Of a stretch of DNA of 64,000 bases, positions 45,709 through 57,611 are shown one piece after another; positions within the stretch are counted from its first letter, which is position 1; every line of letters starts with the position of its first letter. A program made the position numbers and the translations under genes. The notes below the pieces were generated by a model. It was not told where the DNA came from. It was given only the letters and a program-made list of their open reading frames with translations, and did no database searches. This DNA is from Larimichthys crocea (taxonomy: Eukaryota; Chordata; Actinopteri; Sciaenidae), in NCBI RefSeq assembly GCF_000972845.2, contig NC_040021.1:4961969-5025968 (forward strand), given 5' to 3'.

Positions 45709-46049
45709 CAGTGGTCCCTCGTTTATCGCGGGGGATACGTTCTAAAAATAACCCGCAATAAACGAAATCCACAAAGTAAGTTTTACAGTTATTATACATG
45801 TTTTAAGGCCGTAAAACCCCTAACCACACACTTTTATACACCTTTTTACACGCATTTTGTACAGTTCTCCCTTAGTTAATCAGGACGCAGAACATGTGCG
45901 GTTGTCCCTTAGCCAATTTAGGACGCAGAACACAATGCGCATTCATACTGTACAGTACACTGTAAAAAAAGCATGCAAAATTACACAAAAAAAATCCACG
46001 AAACAGCGAGTCCGCGAAAAGTGAGCTACGTTATAGGGAGGGACGACTG
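45709..46049 (+). mobile_element. Tigger-like (TcMar) non-autonomous element
   Basis: A 341-bp element flanked by TA on both sides. The left end is CAGTGGTCCCTC and the right end, reversed, is CAGTCGTCCCTC (12 bp, one mismatch). Inner sequence GTTTATCGCGGGGGATACG and CCCGCAATAAACGAAATCC belongs to a well-known mariner/Tigger-type repeat group. No transposase frame. Confidence 0.82.
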
Positions 46050-46794
46050 TATTTCAAAACTATTTTAAGTTGTATTCATTAAAATTTGTATCCATTATTC
46101 TACAAGAGAAGGTTCCTCTCTACTTTAGACTTCTCCTTTGTTAATGACAGACTGATAAGATTACCATAATCCATTACTCAACAAGCCTGTCCATTAGTGT
46201 GTGTGTCTGTGTGTCAGCTACCATGTGCTCTGTTGGATCAATGCTCTTCTACGACCAGTGACCTGGAAATAGCTGAAAAAGCTTTGCCTGCTCTGCTATC
46301 AATAGGCGGTCTAATTAAGAACAGCAACCCTCGGAGTAAGCTCTGCTCGACTAGACTAGACACTTGCTCGTAATGCGCTAAAACTCCCTCTCATTAAAAC
46401 CTCAAACCTGGAGCTTCAGCAGATTAAGAGCAGAGTAGCTGTCGTTTTTTTTTTAACCATCCTAGAGATGAGATATGATGATGTTTGTGGGAAAATACTG
46501 AAAAATCTGTGATGCTTTTGTAAGTCTGACCTAGCAGGATATCTCCATTATTCTCTGCATTAAATTTTAAGTCATGGATGTCCTTGCCTGACATAGCAGG
46601 GGGTTATCCTGGCACCAAAGAAGGCCATCTGTTCTGCCTAGAGTGAAATGCATTGGATCTCTTCTAGGTCAGGCTTGCACAACAATGAAACAGGATTGGG
46701 GTAAAACTCTTTAAAATCAGAGCTGTCCACTGGACCATGGATCATTTGCCAGTTGCAACAATTAGAGAAAGAACACATCCATGCAGACAGGCTG

Positions 46795-47727
46795 ATGGAT
46801 GGAGCGAGCAGCTTCCTCGCCCAGAGAGGCAGAGCAAAGTGGGACCAGCCAACGCCAAAATCGTGGGCCTCCTCTGGAGCTCCGCACTCTATTTTTGATG
46901 GCGATCAGGTCTGGTTGGAGGAGCTGATAGGCCTCTCATCTTACCTGTCATCAGGTGATCCCAACAACAGCAGCCCACCAGGAGGCAGCGGGAACAGCAG
47001 CGAGGGCAGTGGTAGTCTGCACAGCTGGAGCTCAGGAGCACCGTGCAACCTTCACGGCTCCGTCAAGAAGCAAAACCATGAGGTGTTTCAAACTAGACCG
47101 AGAGAGCAAAGAGGAAGGCCTCATGGTGGAGCTCATCCACAAGTGGAGCAGGGAGAAGGCAACATCTACTGCACCATCGACGCATGGCCGGAGAGGGCAG
47201 AGCTGGATCAGGGGAGGAGCTCCACACAGACCCAGACCAGTGCTAAAAGTGTAAAACAACAGTCGCTGCTGGAGGAGACGGTCAACGCCAAGCGGAAGTT
47301 TTCTAGGTTCCTGGATGAGGTGGCGTCTAACGTGCTTGACCCAAAGAGCCTGCAGGCATTTGGGAAACTGGTCTCTCCCTCCAGCTTCACCACAACAACC
47401 CAAACTCAGTCTGAAGACAAGATTCAAGAGGCAACACATTGGAGCCCCAGGCTGCCCTGCTCAATGGCCCAACAGCAGGGTTCTGTACTTGAGCAGAATA
47501 GGACCCAAGAAGATCAGATTCCTCCTGACCCGGCACAGAAAACCTATCTGGAGACCAACATCGACACTGCGAGGAGGGATGAGGAGGAGGCAGATGAGGA
47601 AAACGTGATTCCACCTCCTCCGCAGTTCTGTCAGGGCTTTGAGATGAAGAGACCCTTTCCGGAGTTTCAATGCGACTTCCCCAGATACCCCCACAAATCT
47701 GCCTCTCTGCCCAGGGGCATGAACATG
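46795..47727 (+). CDS. Unrecognised gene, long first coding exon
   Basis: A 933-nt open stretch, 311 codons from ATG 46,795, ending at a consensus donor ATG|GTGAGT (phase 0). The frame is open upstream to a stop at 46,702-46,704, so an exon beginning earlier is possible, but no good acceptor was seen; MDGASSFLAQ is the likeliest start. Visible: an acidic/aromatic patch FDGDQVWLEELIGLSSYL (34-51), a Ser/Gly-rich stretch (59-81), a probable helix LLEETVNAKRKFSRFLDEV (158-176) followed by LDPKSLQAFGK (181-191), an acidic run EEEADEEN (263-270), a proline run and a basic KSASLPRGMN near the end. No signal peptide or membrane segment. It looks like the disordered N-terminus of an intracellular scaffold or adaptor (inference). 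I do not recognise the family. Confidence 0.68.
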
Positions 47728-48369
47728 GTGAGTGATGAAAGTCATCCCAGTCTTTAATCAAAGCCAGGCGGCGGAACATATGTTATGATTGGAGCGGAAA
47801 TTGTTTCTCACAGAGTTTGAAGTGATGTCTGAATAAATCGAGTCTTTGGATGATTTGAGTGAGCTGTTCTTGATTTCGGCTCTATTATTCATTGTAAAGG
47901 GGTACACGGAGAGCTGGGAAAGTCTTTATTTGTCTAATGCACTCGATGCGGCTTTGTTTTAATCAAGATTTCAACAGCAGCATGCAGGAACTCATGGAGC
48001 AGTAACAGATAAATCAAAAAAATATGAAACAAAAATGTACATATACACAATCTGCTCATGTTCATATCTCATGAGAAAAACATACAAATACACAAAACAA
48101 ATTTGACATTCATAGAAGTATACTTTCATGTCCTTATCCCTACATATACTTGAGTTTAAATGAATGCCAATGTTGCTTCATGTCTGCTGACTTGATACAA
48201 AAGGAGATGATTAGTCAGTCTTGTGTTTGCAACTCGTGCCCCTAAATGGCCAAAACAATCCGTTACTGCTGCTCTAAACATTACGTAGAAATAGGTATTT
48301 TTGCAATTCAGCACCCCGGTTTCAGAGTTTATTATGAGTTAAGTTCAATATACGTTAAATATGAACAGT

Positions 48370-48600
48370 TGGCTAATGCTGTCTTTCAGCCTTTTATTTC
48401 ACCGACGACTAAAAGTCAGTCCCAGATTTACCCTTGTCCAACAGCTTTTTGTTCTCTCACTCTCTTTCTCTTCCCTGCTTCTTCTGCCAATGTTCCCTTT
48501 GGTCTTTTCACGTCTGTCATTATGTCCATAGAGGCTGCTGAGCCCAGGTTACATTGCCCAGCTCCTGTTCTGGCACGACACCGGCTCCGGTCCCCATCAG
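48370..48600 (-). repeat. Interspersed repeat family B (independent copy)
   Basis: Inverted relative to 29,100-29,440. Shares GTCTTTCAGCCTTTTATTTC, CTGTCATTATGTCCATAGAG and CCAGCTCCTGTTCTGGCACG. It lies outside the duplicated nt5c1a locus and so shows that B is a true interspersed repeat. Confidence 0.62.
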
Positions 48601-49710
48601 CATTTCCAGTCCTACTTCTTCCCGGTGGTCCAAAACTCCTCTGGTAAAAACACTAACGCTCCCCCGGGTGCTCTGAGCTCACAATGCAGGCAACCCCGCT
48701 AACAAACTGAGCTAACAGCAGCTAACAGCAGCTACAGTTGACAGCAGTTTAGTTCACTGTGCATCAGGAAACTCTGTGAGTCCATAAAATATGATCCAGT
48801 TTCACCAAATTCAGTGAGTGATACGTACGTTTTAAGAAAAGTTTCACATCATTCTCAAATTTTAAATAAAACAGTTATATATATAATATTCTGACTCTTT
48901 TGTCTTGGTGACAACCTTTTAAACTTGTGAGCTGATCCCTGAGTTCGATCCCTGAGTTCAGACAGACAGATGATGACGAGGATGCGTGCGTGCACGGGCA
49001 GCGGCGCTTCATCGCTGACCGGCGAACAGGCTTTTATGGGTTCGCTCATTAGCATTCTACCCATCAGCATCCACACAATCACAACAACTGCTGAACAATG
49101 CAGTCATTTACTGACTCAGCCCACGCTCGCCAGCCTTTATCCTGTGACATCCGTCATTTACTCAACTTGAGACATAACCTTTTAAAATGGCTGCGCATGC
49201 AGAGAACCTGTTTAAACAACAACTCTTAAAGAAAAGCAACCGGTGGTTTCCTCAGACTTATAGCAGCGGCGTGCGCACCACGGGAAGACAGGCCTGAAGG
49301 CTCGATCAGCAATTACTGCATCAAAAGTGTATTTGCAGTCTCGGCATGACACTTCTCTCAGCTGTAGATGATAATCCATCTGGCTATGCTCCTGTAATTT
49401 CAAAATGTGCTATTCGAAATCACAAAATCCAGCTCAAGCTTGGCAATGTTTTGCATTCCCTGGACGGCCTGGAAGCATCCCCCTAAACGTGAAACCCCCA
49501 AAACATACTCGACGGACCTCCTAAAAAAAAAAAAGCGTCACGGCTGTCGTTTAATAATAAAGATCACATTGCCTTAATTTATTGTCTGATTAAAATTCAG
49601 CCTTTGCCGTCACCTTAGCAACTGCTTGAAAAAAAAAAAAAAGAAGGTGGGTGGTGTGGGGGCTGAGAGGCAGGCAGGCATGTGAGCCTGTTGGTGTTCA
49701 TCTCAGTGTA

Positions 49711-49741
<31 letters not shown>

Positions 49742-49742
49742 T
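49711..49742 (+). repeat. (GT)n microsatellite
   Basis: About 32 bases of perfect GT repeat. Confidence 0.92.
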
Positions 49743-50259
49743 CGCTACCCAAGTTTCATCTCCTCACATCGAGTCCTTGTACTTCCAACATTCTTCACAG
49801 GCACACGGCCTTCTGTTGTTCGCTCGCTGAAGATGCGCGCCGAGTTCGTTAAGCATCCTGCGTTATTTTATCTGTGTGTCTTGCGTTCTATCGGTTATGT
49901 TTCTCCCGCTGACCCTGGAGATCAAATATAATCTCTTTGCAGGCTTTCCTTCATTAGTGACCCAAGTGAACGTGCGTGAATCCCTCCCCACTTCTCCCCC
50001 CACCTGAATCACCACGACGACGACGTGATAACACAGAAAGCGCGGATGGATGCCACACTCCATCAGGCCTGAACCCTAAATCTGAATGAAGACGAGGATA
50101 CTGGGGGGAATATTCTCAAGATGATGCATAATTCATCGCCTTTAGAAAAAGGGCCAGCAGCAGACGTGTAAAAAAAAAAAAAAAAAAAAAACGTATTCTC
50201 CCTTAACAGCCTGGGACTTGAGATGTAAGATTCAACAGATTGAACCACCTGTTCCCCCT

Positions 50260-50594
50260 CACCTCCCCTCTTCTCTCCCTCCTTCCTCTATCTCTTTCCA
50301 CCTCCCCCGTCTTTGTCTCCCTCTCTCTCTCTCTCTCTCTGCGATTCAGCACCTCGACAAGGATATTGAGTTGATGCCAGTATCCCTCATGGGGGGGCTT
50401 GCCATGTATCTGCAGTCTGGCTGCAATGGAGGTTTCCACTCTCTCCCTCCTCCTCCTCCTCTTTCCCTCTCTCTCTCCCTCTTTCTCTCTCTCTCTCTTG
50501 GTTATGATACGTTTGTTCTCGTCTCACCTCAAGTAAGTGCAGATGTAGACAGCCAGGTGCAGTCTGATGAGTGTTGGGCTCGCTCACGAGTGGT

Positions 50595-50625
<31 letters not shown>

Positions 50626-50715
50626 TGGAGTGGAGGAGGAGGAGGAGGAGGGAGACGAGCGAATGAGGGAGAGGGGTTTGGAAAGGGAGAGACAGAGAGA
50701 GAGAGAGAGAGAGGA
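50260..50715 (+). repeat. Low-complexity cluster: (CT)n, (AGC)n, (GGA)n, (GA)n
   Basis: Pyrimidine-rich DNA with (CT)n at 50,317-50,340 and 50,465-50,500, then (AGC)n at about 50,593-50,621, (GGA)n at about 50,633-50,652 and (GA)n at about 50,692-50,712. It switches from pyrimidine- to purine-rich on the same strand about 200 bp before the 38-nt exon. Confidence 0.85.
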
Positions 50716-50912
50716 GGGGGGAGAGACGAAACATAAACAAAAACAGAGAGAGCGTGCCTGCTGAATATGTATGTTTCATTTCTTTTTTTCTCTGATGAGT
50801 GTTTGTGCTGTTGCTGCTACTGCTGCAGCGTTGGTTCTTCTTCTTTGGCAGCTCCCGGGCCAGTTTTTAATGTGTCCCCCCCTTTCCACTAACATGCTGT
50901 CATTTCCTTTAG

Positions 50913-50950
50913 GTGCCTGATGAAGAGATGAACGGCATAGACACTATCAG
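50913..50950 (+). CDS. Unrecognised gene, second coding exon (38 nt)
   Basis: Acceptor CATTTCCTTTAG and donor ATCAG|GTAAGC are both near consensus. In phase 0, which the first exon requires, it reads VPDEEMNGIDTI plus two bases of the next codon, with no stop. The other two frames gain no support. It follows the 311-codon exon so that ...SLPRGMNM joins VPDEEMNG. The next exon must accept phase 2; I could not find it in the remaining 13 kb. Confidence 0.55.
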
Positions 50951-51253
50951 GTAAGCTTTCTCCCTCCATCTCTTTCTCTCTCTCTCTCTCTGCACATATC
51001 TCTCAGCGCTCCATCATCACGCCCCCGCGTTCTCCCTGTCTTCTTCCTTTAAGCTCCTTCCCTCCCACTCCTCTTCCTCTCTGTCTTTCCACTCTTGCAC
51101 AGTCTCTCTCACTCCCTCTTGTCTTCCCTCCTTGCTCAGCTGCTGCCCCTGCTGCTGCTGGTGGTGCTGGTGGTGGTGGTGTTGGTTGGAGACGACTGTG
51201 GTGGCAGCAGTGGGTTGCATGTGGATGGGGTTTCTCTGAGCTTTTAAGGGGAG

Positions 51254-51359
51254 AGCCAATCCAGATTAGCAATATATAAGAAGGAGGAGGTGGAGGGAGT
51301 TTCTCCATTCTCCCGGCGAAAAGGCTCAGGCGTCAGGATTTTATCTCTCGGTCTCCAGG
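51254..51359 (+). promoter_or_regulatory. Candidate internal promoter with CCAAT and TATA boxes
   Basis: AGCCAATCC (CCAAT box, about 51,254-51,262) is followed by AATATATAAG (TATA-like, 51,271-51,280), then by GGAGGAGGTGGAGG and about 80 bases to an ATG. The spacing between the boxes is shorter than usual. Together with the phase-matched donor just downstream it suggests an alternative start for the same gene. This is inference from motifs. Confidence 0.35.
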
Positions 51360-51382
51360 ATGAAGCTCTGCGTGAGCGGAAG
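51360..51382 (+). CDS. Candidate alternative first coding exon
   Basis: ATG in the context TCCAGGATGA opens a frame MKLCVSG plus two bases, ending at the donor GGAAG|GTACTG. Its exit phase (2) equals that of the 38-nt exon at 50,913-50,950, so both could join the same downstream exon. With the TATA and CCAAT boxes before it, it would give a short isoform lacking the long N-terminal exon. The short length makes chance a real possibility. Confidence 0.3.
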
Positions 51383-51501
51383 GTACTGCTTCAATGTTTG
51401 CATCTTTGATTTGGATTACAAAGCTGGCTGGCTGGCTGGTGAGAATATGTGTGAATGCTCGTCTGTAATGCGATGTGGCTGCACTCGCAGTGTCAGTTCG
51501 T

Positions 51502-51537
<36 letters not shown>
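51502..51537 (+). repeat. (CT)n microsatellite
   Basis: About 35 bases of perfect CT repeat, 120 bp after the candidate alternative first exon. Confidence 0.9.
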
Positions 51538-51538
<1 letters not shown>

Positions 51539-54500
51539 GTATTGATGCAGTGATTTTTGGGGAATGATCTGCTTTTTCTGATAGTTTCTCAAAAATAAAA
51601 AGGTGTTTTTTTTTCTTTCTTTCTTCGCTTGTACGCGGGGAATCTCCTGGCTAGAAAATTCACTGCAGTATATGTGGCGTTAGTGTAAAAAAAGCTTTTT
51701 CGTTAAGGGATCAATCATTTTAATTAGCCTTGAATGTGTTATGGTAGTTTAAAAAAAAATACCCCTCGGTGACTCATGTATGTATATATCTGCATGATTT
51801 CAGACTGTCACCTGTCGGAATGCACCTATACCACTGATTAATTACTCTGCATGATGGCACTGCTTCACCAACTGAGCAATAGTGGCTCTGATGAATGATT
51901 TTCTTTTTTTAAAATGTATTTAAATAAGCCTGACAGTGTGAAATATTCCCACAAAAAAGCCTAGGTGATGCCTCAGCCTTTCCTTCACATGCCATGCATA
52001 AACAGATTTTAATGAGCTCATTACAAAATTACAAGTGCTCACCCACTTTTCTGATTAAAGTTGCATTACACAGGAATTAAAGCGGCGAAGCAAAAGCAAA
52101 ACATGACGAGCTGCAGGAAAGGATCTCTCTCTTCCCTCTCGTTTTTACCTCACTGTCCTTACAGTAGATACGTAATTGATACTATTAGTAATGAACCGTT
52201 ATTAATCCGCCACAGATGGAAATAGATCCTGAGCTTTCCCTTTTGTGTTCGATTACCGATGGTATTATTACAATTTCAGGCAGATCACAGTTTAAAAGCC
52301 GTTTAACCAGCCGATGAGGGGTAATTAATCCGACGGGGTGTTTCTCCAGTATCAGACATCAATTGTCCTCACCTCCGTGTCACAGCTTTAATTGAATTAT
52401 AGCAGCTCCTGTCGAGATAAGAAGGGGTAGTCCCCGGCTCTTTTACTTCTTCTCTCGCTCCTTTTTTGCTGAATGGGAAACAAGGTCACCTGTGGCCTCT
52501 GAAGAAGCTGTCACAAGGTTAAACAGGAAGCTTACCTGAGTAAGTCTGACCCTACCTCTACACAACAACGCCACCAACCCCCACACCTCGTCTCCAAGAC
52601 GGCTTCCAGCCGAAATGATGAAATGTCCTGAAATCTCTTACTCACTCTCACTCTCTCTGTCTCACGTTCCCTTTTTCACAATTTCTGTCCTTTCCCTTTG
52701 GCCGGGCTCCTGCGTCGGGGCTTCGTGTTGGAGATAGAGATGTAAATTTTACATGGAGACGCGTTGGAGAACTCTCGGCCCTGACGAACAGATTTCAAGT
52801 TGAAGCAAATGTCAAGCGTCATCTGTGTTTCAAAAACGTGATTGACGCCATGTGAAGAAACAAAAAAAGTGACAGCCGCTCTTCCAGGATGATTGACGGT
52901 GATGATGAAATGAAATGGCGTCCTTGGGTGGCAAGAAAACAAAAAAAGTTTGACATAGTTTAATGGTCTTCGATGATCTCACCAAACATGCTGTCAGCGG
53001 ATGTAAATTTAGAATAATCTATAGTCAGCTTTCTTCATTTAAACTATATTTACCATCATCGCTGAGATACGATTTATTGAATTTGACAAATCGTCTCTGG
53101 TCGAGATCAATTTATCAGCTTTTATGGAGCTTTTGCTCGTTTGACACGATCCTCAACAGCAGATGGAGTCTGTCCGTGAGGCGATAAGCTTTAAAATGTA
53201 TTCTTTGGTGATAAATTAGCACTAACAGATCCAAAGTAAAGATTTTTTTAAACTGTACATAGACAGATAGGTGACAGATTGTCTATATGTGTCTCGAGAC
53301 CGCGGCTCGCTCACTCTCATTCACTGGCGATGTCTTTCGACCTGCTGCTCGCTCTTATCAGACAGAAAACCAAAGGAAGCTTCTTCTTGTCTCTATTGTG
53401 CACCATAAATTGTGAACCAGACTCTTGTGAGTTCAGTCCATGAATCCACGCATGGATAGTCTTGAGTTTCAGAGCCCTAACCCTAACCCCTGCAACCACC
53501 ACAGTCAAAACGGACTACCCCCGCTCAAATGAATGGGAAAAACCTGCTTTTTCATTGCACGTATTGAGCCCTTCAGAACAGTCATCCTCGACATGTAACT
53601 CCAGATTTTAACGAACACCATTCTTCCGAAAGATCTTCCCTCATTTGGTGTTTTGATCATTTCGAAATGTCCTATACATGTTCAACTGAGTGGAAATTTG
53701 GTGGAAACAGCCATAGCACATGATTCACATAATTTTTTATACTTTTTAAACCATCAAGTATCTGCATTTATTCAGGTTTTTGGGACCTTTTGGGAATTAT
53801 TATTCACGTACGATGAATTATGAAGGTACAGCAGCATAGTTATCTTAGCTTCGCATAAAGACCGGATCATTTAGAAACAGATAATTAAATCCACTCAACA
53901 ACTTTTGAACGTTTGTTTAATCCACATAAAAACCAACACGTAAAAAAAAACAATCATGTGCGTTGACTTCCATGAGTTTACAAGGCACATAATCTGGCAC
54001 ATAATCCTCAAACAAACAAGATACGTGTCAATTAGCGAGCTTTATAGCAGCTGGCAGGCGGATTTCATTACCTTTGGACAGAGCCATGCTGGCTGTTCCT
54101 CATTGTCTCCATACTTTACGCTAAGCTAAGCTAAAGCAGCTGCCAGCAGTAGCTTCATATTGAATAAACAGGTATAAATATAGTGTCATCTCATCCTCGT
54201 GGCGAATGTACTGTACTTTAATTTCAACTTCACTGTCTTTTCTCCGCTCATGCCAAGTATATAACCATCGGAGGTATCCGTTTGATGTCAGAAATATTAA
54301 AACACGTGATGAATTGGGTGTCCATTAAATCACTTTTATGGTTGATGAAGTGGTGATTGAGGAGAGCGGTGCGGTGTGGGAGAGAGGCTGGTCTGAAGAG
54401 GTTAGTTTTGATCTGTTTAAGTGGACAGTGTTGGTCTAACAGACTATAGTTCTCTGTGGTCTGAACAGTCTGTCTCTCTCTCTCTCTCCCACTCTGTGTC

Positions 54501-55227
54501 TAGGTCTCTCTCTCTCTTTGGTGAAGCACTGACAGCTCCTCTGGGGGTCATTAAGTGTGTGTTATCATCTCAGCCCCATTATTCCTCCTCCCCTTTGCCC
54601 TCTTTAGCACCAGTGGTCAGATCGTACGGGTCAGATTTATTCCTCCTGACGATAAAGCAGTCAGCCATGTAAATGGCTGAGCGGCTCCACTGCATATAAC
54701 AGCTGCCATAACTCTTTTTTTGGGGGGGAAATTTGACTTAAAGGGAATATTTACATAGCAATTTATGCTTTAAGTCCGCTGCTTCCTGAAATAAGCGCAC
54801 ATGACACTAATTTAATAACTTTAGCTGAACAGCAGCCACGGTGACTATAAGAGGCTGTGATGGAGTAATGCTAAATGCTACACTACTCATTTAACTGCAG
54901 CACAGGTGGAGATGGAGTGTTGCATTTTATTTCTTATTAATTTAATGTTTATTTGCAAAAGGAAGCATGTTATTCCCTCTTTAAAAGTTACATGTCTTAC
55001 TTTAAAGTTTCAGAATACAGAATTTTAAAAAGATGTTTGTATCTGACAGCAGGTGAGACTGTAAGCTACATCTTTTTTGAGTTTACCATCTTTTGTTTTT
55101 GGACTTATTCGCTTTCTCGCTGAGAGTCAGATGAGATGATCGACACTCTTTACGTTGAGGATTCACTAGCATGGACGACACCGTCAACAAGTTACATTTA
55201 AATGATTTATTGACAAAATGAAGGATT

Positions 55228-55807
55228 TTTTTTTTTAATTACTTTATTTATAGGTTACAAGTTTTTTTAAAAACAGTAACAGAACATACATAAGAACAAT
55301 CAACTGCAACATACAAACAACAAAACAAAAACGCAAAGGGCCGCCAAGCCGTTCACAAAGTAGCTATTTTGTTCAAACAAAGTTGTCACAAAAACAATAT
55401 CTCCAGAGCAAGGTAAAATTACATAAATGAGTTATTCCAATCCAACACTGTGTTACATAGTTATGTGGCCAGATAAGTCAGAGTCCCTGTGGTTATCAGG
55501 TGATGTGACAGTGTGCCAAGAAAGGTCCTCATATTTTCTTGAATCTATTTTGTGCATTGGGATTGTACAAACGGAGTTTTTCCAACTGTATAATGGACAG
55601 CATTTCTTTCAGCCAGTGTGCAAAACAAGGTGGAGTAGTGGACTTCCACGTCTGGAGAATAAGTTTCTTAGCCACCACCATTCCAGTCCGCCAAGCAGTC
55701 TGCACATTGCGTGGTAGTTCAATAGTCTTTGCAGAGCAACCAAAAATGGCCAAGTCCTGGTTAGGCTGAATGTCCGTAGAATATGCTAGCGACAGCCACT
55801 TAAAGAC
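55228..55807 (-). mobile_element. 5'-truncated L1-type LINE with 17-bp TSD
   Basis: The perfect 17-bp duplication TGACAAAATGAAGGATT flanks the element (55,211-55,227 and 55,808-55,824). The plus strand begins with a T run, i.e. a poly(A) tail on the minus strand. Over about 55,529-55,807 the minus strand encodes an uninterrupted C-terminal fragment containing AKKLILQTWKSTTPPCFAHW and LKEMLSIIQLEKL, the pattern of the extreme C-terminus of L1/Tx1-type ORF2 proteins in fish. It is too short for reverse transcriptase or endonuclease activity. The clean duplication and open frame suggest a fairly recent insertion. Confidence 0.88.
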
Positions 55808-56584
55808 TGACAAAATGAAGGATTGAGGGTAAAGCGTGATCTCATGTACTCCTTCAGTCTGACTTTGTGTGGGGAAGCTTCGGTAGGGACCCTATGGAGA
55901 GTAGGAAAGAGAGGGGGAAAGAAAATGGGGTGTATGGGAGGGTGTAGTTTTATTAAAGAACTATTTGTTAATTCAAGGAAAAGTTTGACACTTCATGAGA
56001 TCAGCTATGCGGAAAAATGGGTGTGCTAAATATTGACTACACACACAACTTGTAGTTTTTTCTACAGATTAAAGAAACATGATAGTTAGAGCTGTTAGTA
56101 AGAGGGATTTTAATACTTTTAGAGAAAGACAGGCTGCTTCAGTCTATGTGAAGTGAAGCTAACAGTATCTGGGCGCAGAGAAATATGAGAATCTTCTCAT
56201 CTAACGCTCAACAAATTAATAAATATATTCCCTAATTATTGTTTTAAACCTTCATTTTAACCAAAGATAAACAATTTAAATGTGCCTAACAAAGCATATA
56301 CTGATTTCTGTTGCTTGTTTGCTTGTGCTGATCCGAAACCACCAGTCACTTTCTTTCTTTCTTTTTTATTTTTTTAAATCTGTCACTACATTAATAGCAC
56401 TATGTTGGAAAGCTGTTAGTGCTATATTGCTTTCTATATTTTCTCAGTATGGTCTCTTTCCTGTGAAAGCTCCATTCATGCGTCCCTGAGTCGAGGCTTT
56501 TTTAGGCTCCCTCTTGATGGACGAGTGAGTACATCTGAGCTGCCTGCTATGTGTGTATAAGAGGTGAGGCGAATGCTTATTGAC

Positions 56585-56680
56585 ACGCACACACACACAT
56601 GTATATATGTATATATATATAGATATTATAGAATATATATATATAGATATATATATATATATAATATATATATACATGAC
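56585..56680 (+). repeat. Compound (CA)n(TA)n microsatellite
   Basis: CA repeat running into interrupted TATATA with AGATAT variants, about 95 bases. Confidence 0.9.
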
Positions 56681-56812
56681 AAAATACTGGAAACACAGAG
56701 CAGTACACTGCAGTCTAGCACTTTTGCAGAGGTTGTTCCTTTGTTGTGTCTAATCACTACCTGTCCATTTGAGCTCCACTCGTAAACAATATGTTGTGAT
56801 GGTGGGCGGTGT

Positions 56813-56814
56813 TC

Positions 56815-56843
<29 letters not shown>
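56813..56843 (+). repeat. (GT)n microsatellite
   Basis: About 30 bases of GT repeat. Confidence 0.9.
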
Positions 56844-56846
<3 letters not shown>

Positions 56847-57394
56847 CTATTTTTAATGAGCTGAACTGAACCCCTTTGAAAGCTGCCTGTGCTTCTCCGT
56901 CCCATCTCCTTTTGATTGTGGCTGAAAAGATGGCAAACACTGCACCTTATTTTTATGTTAAATGCCACAACACCGAACCTGTTTTAGGAAAACGTGGAGA
57001 CAGAATTGGGGTTTTATTGACTCTTAACATTATGGGACAAATTGAAGTGCTAAAGCGGATCAGAATCACCCGTTTTGAACACATAGTAATTTACCAGGAA
57101 AGTTCAAACTTTTCAGTTTCAAATTGAGTTTCAGTGGATTCTGGGTCGGAAGAAGACGCCGTCTCTGCGGCTTTGCTAGGACAGCTCTCCGAAGGATTCG
57201 CTGGCACCGTAACATGATTTTCTTGTCAGGCGGATGATGCTGTTTTTTGTAGGACAGAATGAGCTTGTGTTCGTGTGTGTGTTCGTGTGTGTCAGTGCTC
57301 CTATGGGTTTGTTGTTATCTTGCCTCTACTCTGAACCTCTGACAGTGCAAAGAATGGACAGTGTGTGAATGACGTCACCCACAGGTTTCAGACT

Positions 57395-57605
57395 GTGGTG
57401 GCTCTGGCCGCCTCCGTGTTAAAAATCGGCAGATGAGGATCATCAGCAGACCTGAGGCGGGCTGAATGATGCCTGGGTGCTCAAACAAGCCATCTGTAAT
57501 GACACCTACCTGTCAATCAAAGCGTCAGAAAGAGACAAAGACAAAGAGACCAAAACTGTTTTTCGTACAAGGCTGTAAACATGTTTATTTCTGCTGTGAA
57601 GATGG
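57395..57605 (+). repeat. Interspersed repeat family A (left part)
   Basis: Plus-strand copy from GTGGCTCTGGCCGCCTCCGT through CCTGTCAATCAAAGCGTC to TTTATTTCTGCTGTGAAG. The part between CAAAGCGTC and AGAGACCAAAACTG is missing. It abuts an inverted copy. Confidence 0.76.
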
Positions 57606-57611
57606 ACATTT

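Larger units (their letters stand above)
36656..46794. other. Intergenic region between nt5c1a and the next gene
   Basis: About 10 kb with no supportable coding exon on either strand; the frames present are short, lack splice context or overlap repeats. It contains a degenerate repeat, a SINE, a LINE tail, short microsatellites, three copies of family A and a Tigger-like element. Part of it just before 46,795 may be the 5' UTR of the next gene. Confidence 0.6.
47728..50912 (+). other. Intron 1 of the unrecognised gene
   Basis: About 3.2 kb between the donor at 47,728 and the acceptor at 50,911. It contains an inverted family B repeat (48,370-48,600), A-runs near 49,630 and 50,170, (GT)n at 49,711-49,742 and a large low-complexity tract (50,260-50,715). 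Other exons were looked for; one candidate was rejected. Confidence 0.5.

Noticed and set aside
45709..46049. Evenly spaced short motifs considered as a CRISPR-like or satellite array
   Set aside because: It is a single mariner-type element with TA duplication; no repeated units. No CRISPR array exists in the window.
50338..50404. Possible exon reading HLDKDIELMPVSLMGG after a GATTCAG acceptor
   Set aside because: No usable donor follows, and the frame runs into CT-repeat sequence. It could be real, but I cannot support it.
53476..53491. CCCTAACCCTAACCCC, telomere-like
   Set aside because: Only two to three units; interstitial chance match, not a telomere.
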